Positions 12,622 to 22,485 of a stretch of DNA of 64,000 bases are shown here, piece by piece (position 1 is the stretch's first letter; every line of letters begins with the position of its first letter). Position numbers and translations under genes: made by a program. Below the pieces are notes generated by a model. The model made no database searches. It worked only from the letters and a program-made list of their open reading frames with translations, and was not told where the DNA came from. The stretch is from Xenoacremonium recifei (Eukaryota > Ascomycota > Sordariomycetes > Hypocreales > Nectriaceae): assembly GCA_012184525.1 (NCBI GenBank), contig WOFQ01000004.1, positions 1,054,001 through 1,118,000 on the forward strand. Reading direction: 5' to 3'.

Positions 12622-13707
12622 ATGTCTTCCTACTCTACTCCGTCTGGAAACCCCAGTCCTCCCTCGCGGGATTCTACCTCATCTCCCACCGTTACCCCAA
12701 GACCTGGTGGCTATTTTATCCCTATGCCACAGCTCCGGGAGATCCAGGACGAAAAAGAACGCGAAAGGGCGATAGCCGCATACAAGAACTCTCTGTCGCC
12801 TCATCTAAGAGAACTCCCACCGTTTAAGAGGAACCTGGAAAGCCTCAATGCCACGCATACTTCTATGTTGGTTGAATCGCTCCCAGGAAAGTTCCGGGCC
12901 CTCACAGGAAAACTGGTGGACTTGAAAGAAGACATGTGGGAGGAGTTTGGAGCAGTGAGCCGGGGTTCCCAAGCATTTAAGAACGACGTCCTAGGACAGC
13001 TCCAAGAACTTAAGGAAGGGCTCGAGACACTCTCGAAAGATTTTCAAGAGACCAAGACACAGGTCCTGGAGAATGATGAGCGACTCCTAGAGATGGCTGA
13101 GCAGTTCTATACCCCTGGGGACTCGTCCACAGACTCTAACTCAGACCTTCGATCAGTGTACGTATCCTTTTCTACCAAGCCATTATTAGTGTTGAATACT
13201 AACCACTGCATTCATTCAGGTCCGAAGAATTCCAGGTAGAAGGTTTGCCTGTTGAACCATACCCGTACGACATCGACGGCATCGACGACAACATGCAGAC
13301 ACTTACCATGAATGAATTCAACCAATTTACGGCAGGTTCCTTGACCGCACATCACAATGACGACCTCAGATTGAGGGCAGAGGAAGACCGCATCGCACTC
13401 CGAGTCCAAGAAAACAATAGGTCCATGTCACGCCGGAACGCCACTATAATCCAGACTGGAGCCGAGGACCTGGAGGCACTACACGATCTCTCAACGGATT
13501 GCCCGATCCCTAACTTCCCCAAGACCATTTGGGCTGTATACTGTCTTTCCGGTAAGTCTTGACGCACAATGTACGAGTCATATGTATACTAATTGAGATT
13601 TTCTAGATGAGGAAATGATCAGGATCCTCTCCGCGCTCCGCTTGAGCACGGCTGGTGACACATCCGTTCTTTGCGACAGACTAGTATGGGCCATCCGTGG
13701 ACAGTGA
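12622..13707 (+). CDS. Unrecognised coiled-coil protein
   Basis: The exons 12622-13157, 13220-13551 and 13607-13707 give about 322 residues. The introns are 62 and 55 bp; the second has a clear TACTAAT-type branch point. I do not recognise the family. The N-terminus is Ser/Pro/Thr-rich, followed by GYFIPMPQLREIQDEKERER. Residues about 80-165 are strongly helical with heptad character (for example LGQLQELKEGLETLSKDF), suggesting a coiled coil. An acidic linker is followed by a second helical, Arg/Glu-rich segment and a compact C-terminal end (RILSALRLSTAGDTSVLCDR). No signal peptide, membrane segment or catalytic motif is seen. It is a lineage-type hypothetical gene, but splice phases, TATA box and leader support it being expressed. 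Confidence 0.75.
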
Positions 13708-14527
13708 AGGACAGCAGTAAGGGGCACATAGGGGTGTGAATGGGTATAGTAATACAGGGAGAATCTTGACCGGCCCGAAGCCAGCAGGAAGGCCCTGTTC
13801 AGCGATTTGACTTATCCCCATACTCCTGTATCAGCGTAATATCTCTCCTACAGCAGATCACTCTAGTCCAGTAGATAGCGAATGATTTACTGTATTTATT
13901 AGATCCTTCTGTCCCGAAGCTTGTCCTGTCCTTCTGCCAGTACCATGATGTGTCATGACTATCATGCTCGTGAGGAGACGGCTCACCTATAGTCTCCATG
14001 AGTGAACGACTCATGAAAACGATACTCGGCAATCACCGTCTTATACGGCAGGTCACGTTGGCCGATAACAACTTGGGTGCCTTAGGTAGGTACGGTAGGT
14101 GCCTTATATCACCGATCACGTTGCAGGATAGTTCCTTCCCAGCCGAGTAGATTACGACTCGCTCTTTCCCATCAGACGACGTTAAGCGAGCCGGCATGAA
14201 GATGGGCAAAGAGCGACCGGCTACCTGGGAGACGATGGGGTTTTCTCTCGCCCCCAGTCTGGCTGGGAGATTCTTTTCCTTCTTCTTCTACCAGAAAAAA
14301 CCTCCCATCGTCCTTCGCATCAAGTGTTGCTGTATCCCGTCCATCAAATGTTGCCCTAGCATGTTTCATCAAGTGGTGTCCTCTCCCGTTCATCTGTATC
14401 TCAATTCCCGTTCATCGCCGTCTACAACATCACATCCGTCACTCCAGAGCGCTGCGCTGACTTTTGTCTTTTCTGTTTCGGGATTCATGACACTCATCAT
14501 CACGTCTAGGCTGCCGTTACCACATAG
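13708..14527. other. Intergenic region
   Basis: This contains the 3' flank of the coiled-coil gene and probably the promoter or missing first exon of the short candidate gene that follows. GGTGCCTTA is repeated directly at 14076-14084 and 14098-14106. A 128-codon open frame begins at 14196, but it has no recognisable content and is out of frame with the downstream exons. Confidence 0.45.
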
Positions 14528-14898
14528 AAAACAGAATCTATCAGCTGCCTCGAGGAAATATCGCGCCCACTACTCGACCTAAAGAGTCTAGCACTCCAAT
14601 CCATCGCGAGTATCACCCCGAAGCTCTCCTTCGAGAGATTAGAGGCTAATGGGCTATGTTGCCTTTTTACAGCAGAGAAATGTCGAGCGTAAGTCCCTTT
14701 TGATATCAAACTTCAAGACAGTATGCTGATGGTATGAAGAACGCCGCCGCCTCCTCATGACCAAGATCTCGACTTCCTGACGGACTCTCGGCTTGTACCA
14801 AAAGTCAAGTAGGTCTCGTTACTATGCAGGGACCGAGTTTCATACTAATGGATTACAGGCGCCGCTTCAAAGGGATGTGTATTGTCTTTCTGTTGTAA
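14528..14898 (+). CDS. Candidate short spliced gene, 3' exons only
   Basis: Three segments join in one frame: 14528-14688, 14740-14808 and 14859-14898 (TAA). Both donors (GTAAGT, GTAGGT) and acceptors fit, and the second intron has a TACTAAT branch point close to its acceptor. The spliced product contains LLDLKSLALQSIASITPKL and DFLTDSRLVPKVKRRFKG, which read as coding. No ATG lies in frame in the first segment, so an upstream exon is missing from this model; the exon could also begin at 14535. I recognise no family. It may be a small gene, or the remnant of a larger one. It lies tail to tail with the phosphoesterase-domain gene. Confidence 0.4.
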
Positions 14899-15058
14899 AT
14901 AGAAGTTGGAGATTGCCTGTTCGGTGGCCTCTTCTTGTATTCAAGGTCAACCTTGGGATTGGAGGGGAGGAGGAAGAGGGAGGATGGTTCAACAGGGTCA
15001 TGATGGCAATATTGGATTGTAAAATAGTACCAGCAAGTATCCTTCATTAGTTCATTTC

Positions 15059-16344
15059 TCATTCAAGAATCGGTTTCCATCCCTTACGCTGGACAAACCC
15101 GGTGACCTGTTCGTCTTTCATGATATCCTCTCCCCGCCGACCTGTCACGACGCTGGTTTCATGATCAACACCGAGAACTTGAAAAGGAAAAGATAATCGC
15201 CCTCCTTGAATAGTATCATCATCAAGAGCCCCCGTGTGACCATTCGCCTCGTCACCAACTACCCACCGCGAGGTGCTGTCTGCCCTTCTCTCGACAAGTC
15301 CACAGCCAGCGCGGTCCAGTGACATATACCAACGTCGTCGATCAACACTCCCGATAGTATTCTCGGCTCCTGGGTATGCATTCGTGCGCCGCACTTGGTC
15401 ATCCTCTATCTCCCGCAGTTCTTTATCCATGGCAGATAAGTCCTTTCCGGCATCTGCATCCTGTTCTCCAGGGTTCACGACAGAGTCCGAGTCGCTGTCA
15501 CTGCTTGTTTCAGGTGCCTGAACCGTATTGCGACGGCGACGGCGGGACGGACGAGCCCTGCCTTGAGCGTCCTCACTGCGCGTGAGGCGTAGATTCACGA
15601 CATATGGATCGGGAAGCTTAGAGCCGTGGAGACGTAGCCGGATCTTGCGGTCTTGGAATGCTGCGTGGAGGAGGGCTTGGGGGGTCTGGTAGGGCGGTGG
15701 TGATGAGGGAGGGGAAGAAGGGTCCTCGGAGGGGGCGTGCTTGCTGCGGCGGGGGAGGATGGTGTAGGTTCCTGTGTCCCAGATCAGGAGTGAGCCCGTG
15801 GCGGCTGAGGCTGTCTCTATGAGATGATTCTGCTAGGTGTTAGTGGTGAGTTGCGATGAAGGCAGGCGAGAGGGCTCACCCAGAGGCAATGAATGCGTGT
15901 CTCAGCGGCATTTCGGTTCGGATGGGTGCTATTCGGATCGCCTGGTAGTCCGTACATGATGGCCCAACTGACGCTACTGGTCTCGTTGATTTGGAGACGG
16001 AGGTCATAGTGGACGCCTGCTACGGGGTGGTTGTGCTGGTGGATGACGAAATGAGCGCCTTGGGGGTTCCCAGCTTGGGACTCATAGAGTGAGGAGAAGG
16101 CTGGTATTGGGAGAAGAGGAGTTGTGGATGGAAGGATGTGCGAGGCGATGTCTGTAGTGAAGTGGGAGAGGTGGTCATCGAGGGTTGCGGTGCCGGCTTC
16201 GATGGCGGCTGTTGATGGCGAGGGAGGGTCCTTGGGTGATGGAGGAGAGTCTGTTTGCGGTATATCCAGACTCCAGTCGAGATTGCGCTTCTTGATGAAC
16301 GGATTGGGGATTAATGTTGGGCTGGGTGGACGTTTTGCGGACAT
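15059..16344 (-). CDS. Stand-alone LigD-type 3'-phosphoesterase domain protein
   Basis: Exon 1 is 16344-15880 and exon 2 is 15829-15059, about 411 residues. The core HFVIHQHNHPVAGVHYDLRL, followed by SWAIMYGLPGDPN and LLIWDTGTY, matches the 3'-phosphoesterase (PE) domain of bacterial DNA ligase D. In the bacterial enzyme this domain trims 3' ends during non-homologous end joining. The His and Asp of HYDLRL lie in the conserved metal/active-site region. No polymerase or ligase domain is attached. The N-terminus has a short basic stretch (NPFIKKRNLDW) and the C-terminal half has a poly-Arg segment (RRRRRN), compatible with nuclear location. A second conserved-looking block, RRRWYMSLDRAG, follows. 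The acceptor is a CAG repeated after TAG (NAGNAG), so one glutamine may be optional. Enzymatic activity is inferred from the domain. Confidence 0.82.
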
Positions 16345-17307
16345 GATGATGTTGATGTTGGTGTTGAGTGTTATTGCACATCACGACGAGTTTAAGCGGT
16401 CACTGGGTGCCCGTGAATGAACGGGCGCCATGACTAGAAATTTCATATTTCATATTGTAGAAATTCACTGAAAAATACCTGCTCATGAAAGCTCTACAAT
16501 CACAATCATCTTCGAGACTCAATAAACGCATTTGCCTATCTCCCCGATGTTGTAGGGTAGGCTGCCTGCCGTGGCGCATTCACATGGTGATGGGCCGGGC
16601 CGGAGATGGTTCGGAATATGATAGCCCGAGGGTTGAGAGCATGCATGCATGTATCGGGGACTTGGGGCATGGCGACGTTCACATGGGAGGAACTTCTCCA
16701 GGAAAAGCGACCATTCTCAACTCTGACACTAACGACATCTCAATCATAGATCGATCAGTGACCCCAACTCCCCCAATCCCTTTGACCTCCCGTCCCTCAT
16801 CAACCGTTAAGCGGAGTGCCGAGGCTTCTCGGTCGGCGCGCCGGTTCCGGGACCCGGTCAGCCCCGGACTTTGCACATTCCCCGCTTTTCGCCTCCGTTA
16901 CCGCGCTCTGGTTTGTCAGGCGCCGCCCAGCCGTTGCTGCCCTGCCCAAATCCAGCAATTCTATCCCATCCGCCCATCCCCATCCATCCCCCACACTCAC
17001 TCACTCAACTTCTTGCAACTCCTCACCATCACTCACTCAACCGCCATCACCGAACGCCGGCCTCAATTCCAGGGCGTCGCCATCGCCGTCGCTGCGCCTG
17101 TGTTTGTTTTCTGTCGAGTCACGCCTGCTGCGATTCGACTCGGTCGGCTCCCTCGACTCGCAAGGCCTCGGGCCCGCGCCCTGCTTGCTCCCGCCGACGT
17201 CACAGGTGGCGACCAGACGAGGAAAAATTCCCTGTCGATAAGGCGCCTGTCGTGCCGAACGTTCTGCTCTTGATACCCAGTCCTTTTGTTCCTTTCTCTC
17301 TTCTGCA
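16345..17307. other. Divergent promoter region and PEX13 leader
   Basis: This 963-bp divergent spacer lies between the phosphoesterase-domain gene and PEX13. It holds a GCATGCATGCATG run (16639-16651). A 262-codon ATG-initiated open frame (16485-17273) ends 34 bp before the PEX13 ATG in a different frame; its Pro/Ser/Arg-rich content looks like a CT-rich leader rather than a gene. Confidence 0.5.
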
Positions 17308-18647
17308 ATGGCTTCACCACCCAAGCCCTGGGAGGTTCCTGGCGCCGCTGCCACCGGTACGTGCAAACAAACAACCGCCTCGCGAAGTCTCGTCCGTCAC
17401 ATGCTGACTGAACTCTCCTCCAGCCGCACCTACAGCCACAACAACTCCCCTAACCCCTTCGACCTCCACCTCTACCGCCCCTCCTCTTCCCGATCGCCCT
17501 ACTTCCCTCACATCTGCCGTCAACCAGAATGCCGCCAATTACAGCCGCATGGGCACTATGGGCACCATGGGCGCCTCGCCGTACAGCGCATACGGCAGCG
17601 CATACTCGTCGCCCTACTCCAGCCCCTACTCGCGATTCGGTGGCTATGGTGGCATGGGCGGCGGTATGTACGGAGGAGGCATGTACGGTGGTGGCATGTA
17701 CGGCGGCGGCATGTATGGCGGCATGGGAGGCATGCCTGGTGGCCCCAACGACCCGAACAGCCTGACGAACAGCTTCAACAACAGCACCCAGGCGACGTTC
17801 CAGATGCTTGAGGGCATCGTCACAGCATTTGGCGGCTTTGCCCAGATGCTGGAGAGCACATACATGGCCACTCACTCGAGCTTCTTTGGTAAGTTTAGTC
17901 GCCTGTCATGAGCGGGAACGACATGGCTAACATATGACAGCTATGGTCTCTGTCGCCGAGCAGTTTGGCAACTTGCGAGATACTCTAGGCTCCATCCTTG
18001 GCATCTTCACCTTGATGCGCTGGATCCGAACACTCATCGCCAAGATCACTGGTCGACCACCTCCCGCCGATGCCATGGCACTGACGCCGGCGGCTTTCGC
18101 CCGCTTCGAAGGCCGCACTCATGGTCCCGACGGCACGCCCCTGCCCCCCAAGGCCAGCAAGAAGCCCCTCCTCTTCTTTCTCCTCGCTGCCTTCGGTCTC
18201 CCCTACCTCATGTCCAAGATGATCAAGACGCTCGCCCACTCCCATGAGGAGGAGGAGAAGCGCCTGCAGGCCCAAGCCCTCGCCCAGCAACAACCCCTCG
18301 ACCCCTCCAAACTCGAGTTTTGCCGCCTGCTCTACGACTTCCTTCCTCAACCCGCAACCGGTGTCGAGCTCGAGGTCCGAAAGGGAGACCTCGTCGCTGT
18401 CCTCTCCAAGAACGATCCTGCCGGAAACCCCAGCGAATGGTGGCAATGCCGTGCCCGCGACGGCCGCCAGGGATACCTGCCCTCAACATATCTCGAGATT
18501 CTCAAGCGACCTACAACTGAAGTCAAGACGATCAAGGCTGCGCCTAGCGACCGCGCCAACTCGCTCGTGAGCACGATCCGGTCTGAGGACGGCAAGAAGG
18601 AGTATGCTACCGTGGATGACATGCAGCGAAGTCACTTTTACTCCTAG
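17308..18647 (+). CDS. pex13: Peroxisomal membrane docking protein Pex13 (SH3 domain)
   Basis: The exons 17308-17356, 17424-17888 and 17941-18647 give 406 residues, normal for fungal Pex13. Pex13 sits in the peroxisomal membrane with Pex14 and docks the cargo receptor Pex5 during matrix protein import. The start MASPPKPWEVPGA is typical. A Tyr/Gly-rich segment with repeated GGGMY units (17664-17732) precedes the conserved region ATFQMLEGIVTAFGGFAQML and a helix around TLMRWIRTLI. A hydrophobic span, PLLFFLLAAFGLPYLMSK (about residues 247-267), is the membrane segment. The SH3 domain occupies about residues 296-360 (LLYDFLPQ ... NPSEWWQCRARDGRQGYLPS), with the ALYDF-like, WW and G-x-x-P hallmarks. 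No truncation is seen. Confidence 0.95.
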
Positions 18648-19131
18648 AAGGAGACAGAGGTTGATATGCGACCTGTACGAAGAGGTTACTTGTACAGTCT
18701 GTACAGTCATGGGCAAGGTTGATATTAGGCATTATGGTATATGGTTAAAAGAAAACCGCCGGGAGTACTGGAGTGCCTTTCTTATTTCTATTGAAGCGGT
18801 TCATGGATTGATAATCGGACAACGCTCACACAGCGAATTTTCAAGTTGGAAGACAGATGAAGTGTACATTTTCTAATGCTCAATATCTGTCTATTTCTCA
18901 TCTTTCTCTGTTCAACCATCCTGAAATCTTTCTTTTGATGGTGATGCTATCCCCTTTCACATGTCAGATGCCAAATGGTGTGTCTATCTAGCCTAGTTGA
19001 CCGCCGTATTATGCCCCCTTGTGCTCTAATCACAGCCACGTCACGAAACAGAGCCACAACCTGTATGAACATCCCATTCTCTGTGTGCGTAACTCCGCCG
19101 TGTATACCGTCCCATCCAATCGTCACTGCAT
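18648..19131. other. Tail-to-tail intergenic region
   Basis: The 484-bp convergent 3' region between PEX13 and the dihydrouridine synthase gene. It is AT-richer than its flanks; nothing beyond 3' UTRs is seen. Confidence 0.6.
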
Positions 19132-21543
19132 CTAGCCCTCGGCTTCGTAGGCGTTGGATTTGTGCTTGGGCTGGAATCTGAAAGTTGGGTGAACAGGGCC
19201 CAGGAACATTTCGCTGCAAAAATTAGCCTCCACCGCAGTAGGATGTAAAGCAAACAAAGGCCACTTACGAGATTTTAATCCAGTCCTTGTAGTTGTTCGA
19301 CGCCATGAGCGTCTCCAGCTCGTCACGGCCGCGATACGCAGGCGGGCGCTCGTTGATGTCAGGAGGCAGACGCTCGAGCAGACCAAGAGGCACATAACGG
19401 TGAGTGAAGCTAAGCCACTCAAGGAGGAAGCGACGCGTGAAGCCAATGCCGAGCTCGTCGGAGCCCCAGGCTTCGAGACCGTAGCGAACGAACTTCTCGA
19501 TGTAGGTGAGGCGCTCGGACGACGATTTGTCGAGGTACTGGCCCTTTTCAATCTCCTCGAAGATCCAGGGCTTGATGAGGGCGCCGCGGCCGATCATGAC
19601 GCTGTCAACACGAGCCTTCTCGACGTGCTCGAAGTACTGAGCATGTGAATAACAGTCACCGTTGCCGAGGAAGTACATGCGGCCGTCCTTGGCGTTAGGA
19701 AGAGTGCTCTCGTCTGGCTCGGCGACAGTGTCGGTCAGCTTGTCTTTCTCGCGGTTGTAGCTCTTGATGAGCGCAGCACAGTCACCAATGTAGCCCCAGT
19801 CGGCCTTCTTGGTATACCGCTGCTCCCGGCTTCGGCCGTGGAGAGTCAGGGCGGCGCAACCCGGGGCACCGAGGCGCTCGCGATGCTCTCGGCCTCCGAA
19901 GGCGAGCTTGCCGATGACCTGCGTGGCGGTGGGACGGCCACTTCGAACGCCCATTCGGATCTTCGCCGTGATCGGGACTTCGCCAGAGACAGCGTTCATA
20001 CCTCGAATCATACGCTCCAGCTTGCCCTGGTTGTCGAGCAGAGCCGAACCGCCGCCGGACTTGAAAACCATGTCGATGGGGCAACCACAGTTGAGGTCAA
20101 TGAGACGCAGATGGGGGCAATATCGGTTGAGAATGTCGGCCGACTTCACGGCGACCCAAGGAGCACTCGCTGAAATCTGAGCACCAAATTTGAGATCACG
20201 ACTGTTGTCATAGTCATCGAAGATCGGGACACTGCCTGGGTTGATTTTTGGGGGCGACAACTCGGACTCGTGTACCTTAACCAGTGTCCAGTCCGCTTTG
20301 GTCCCTTGAATCAGCGGAAGGCCCATAGCCATCTCGGAGTAGGTGACCTGGGCACCCAACTCGACGCAAAGCCGACGGAACGGAAGGTTTCCTTGAGTGG
20401 TCAGAGGTGCCAAAGTAGGAGTCTCTGGACCAAAATAGAGACGACGCTTCTCAGAAGCCTTGAAAGGGGGGTCGACGTATTGGGCTCGGAGGTCCTGGAT
20501 GCCCTCGCGTGACTGATTCTTGCGGCGGTTCTGGAATGTCTCGCTCAACTTGGCCTCCTTGTTGAGCCAGTCGATGTACTGCTCTGCCTTGGTAAAGTCC
20601 ACACGCTTGCGGTTGAGTTCGATTTTCTGATCCATCGAGACAACGTTGAAGATTCCAGGGCGGTTGTCTTCAAAGTTGCCCTTCTTCTTGTCGCCATCCT
20701 GGCCATCACCGGCTTCCGTTTCTGTCTTATTTTCGTTGGGGGCACCAAGAAGAATCAATTCCTTTCTTCCGTCCTCGTGCTCAACTTCTTTCATGTGGCT
20801 TCGAACGAAGCGACACTTCCAGCCAGACGGACACTCGCCGTACTTGACGTAAATGGGACACTGTCCACCAAAAGTCTCTACGTCCTCTCGCCGGCCTTCA
20901 TCAAGATATTTGCGTAGGTCGTGCAGAAGACGACACTTCTCACCAAAATTGCACTCTCGGGGAGAGAATTCGGAGGTGTAGGCTCGGCTATTGCAGAGGC
21001 GTAGAGCATCGTCGAACTTGCCAAAGTCGCGCTCAGTGTTCTGACCCTTCTGCTTTTTCTCCTTTTTGCCTCTCTTGCCTTTTCCTCTATCGCCATTACG
21101 AGCGTCCGTTTGCTCGACTTGGCCGCGACCTTCAGCGGCGTCATCGTCATCTGCAGCATTAGGTAGCTCCCCTTTCTGGACGGACACTTGGATAAGGAAC
21201 CTAGAGAGGGTGTTAATGTTGACAATGGCGTGTTGAATGGACGGAAGACTTACTCCTTCTTAACGGGCGCCGTTCCTTTGGATCGTGTATCGACAGGAGC
21301 CTCAGAAGAACCAGGCTGGGATTCCTGGGTTTGAGTGCCGTTTTCAGAGGCGGAGAGAGGCTTGACGTTCTCCTTGCCGGCAGCTGGGGGAGCAGCCTGC
21401 TCATGAGCCATGGTCTCGGTTGGAGGAGCCGAATCGTCCATCTTAAGTCTCTTCGGAGCTCGCTCTGGCGAGACGTCGGATGGAAGAGTCGAGTCGTGTT
21501 GCTGTCTCACAGCCTCTCGATCTTGGTCGTTAGAGTCAGCCAT
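19132..21543 (-). CDS. dus3: tRNA-dihydrouridine(47) synthase (Dus3)
   Basis: The exons 21543-21254, 21200-19269 and 19213-19132 give 767 residues. Dus3 uses FMN and NADPH to reduce uridine 47 in the variable loop of cytoplasmic tRNAs. The N-terminus is acidic and Lys-rich. Two CCCH zinc fingers follow: FSPRECNFGEKCRLLHD (about residues 175-190) and CPIYVKYGECPSGWKC (about 211-232). The TIM-barrel domain shows APWVAVKSADILNRYCPHLR and DLNCGCPIDMVFKSGGGSAL (about residue 465), whose Cys before Pro is the catalytic position in the family. It also has TLHGRSREQRYTKKADW and YFLGNGDCYSHAQ. The last exon supplies the conserved C-terminal end (FRFQPKHKSNAYEAEG). It is divergently transcribed from the kelch gene across 942 bp. 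Confidence 0.95.
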
Positions 21544-22485
21544 CTTCTGTGAAGAAGATTTGGAATCCAACGAAGGTGTCGAGTAGAAAAAAGATTGTGC
21601 GTCGTCTCGAATTCCTGGGCGACTTGAAATCAAGTGGAACTTGGTTCAAAGATTTCAACAGTGATTCAATGCAATCCGCCTAGAGGCAAGAGCGGCTAGT
21701 GACTCGACCTGAACTCTCAGATCGTCCTCATTCGTCCTCTGATACAGTGATTCGATTACACTGAATTGAGACTGTTCTGGTTGTCACTGTATGAAGACAG
21801 AAGAAGTGGAAAAATCTTGCTCCATCACAGTTCTCAAGATGCACTACGTCGAAGGACTAGAGATGCAGCGCTAAACGGCAGGGACTCTCCGGGCGCGATC
21901 GCCCCTGCCTCAATGGAACAAGCCCAGCAACCAGACACGGGAAGGAGCGAGCAACCGGTCTCAGACTCACGTGAACATGTGTCTTAACTCTCCTCAACAC
22001 TAATTGAACCTGCATAAACAATCTCAGTCTTCCATCCTCATTGCTTGCATTGCCACCCCATCCCTGTGATTGACATGGACCGGATCCAGGGCCTCCCCTA
22101 GCAGCTAGTTATAGTGCTGCGACACTCTATCTGTACCTTGCCTTAGAGCTCCAGCTCCATCTCCCCAGGGCGGCCTCCACTTGTCAGTGGTTGGTGGCAT
22201 TGCCCGCTGCCAGATCCGATCCGAACCAACTTTCAACCTCAGCTCCTTATGGTACGGCCAATTCTCAGCGCATCCTTCAGTCTTGCTTGCTCATTAGACG
22301 AAATACGATAAAACCGGTAGATCCTGGCACCGGCTCTGACTTCTGGCGTCTCTGCATTTGTCTCTCGACCCCTCTCTACTTTCTCAGCCTTGCCAGACTG
22401 ACCTCCCCCGCAACCCTCCGACGACGTCCCGCGACCACCTTCGCTCCCCCTGACACGCAGGCAATGCGTGACGACCTCGGAGATC
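21544..22485. other. Divergent promoter region
   Basis: This 942-bp divergent intergenic region lies between DUS3 and the kelch-repeat gene. The kelch-side 150 bases are CT-rich and look like a leader. A short upstream ATG at 22464 opens a different frame that overlaps the kelch start. No gene was seen. Confidence 0.55.
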
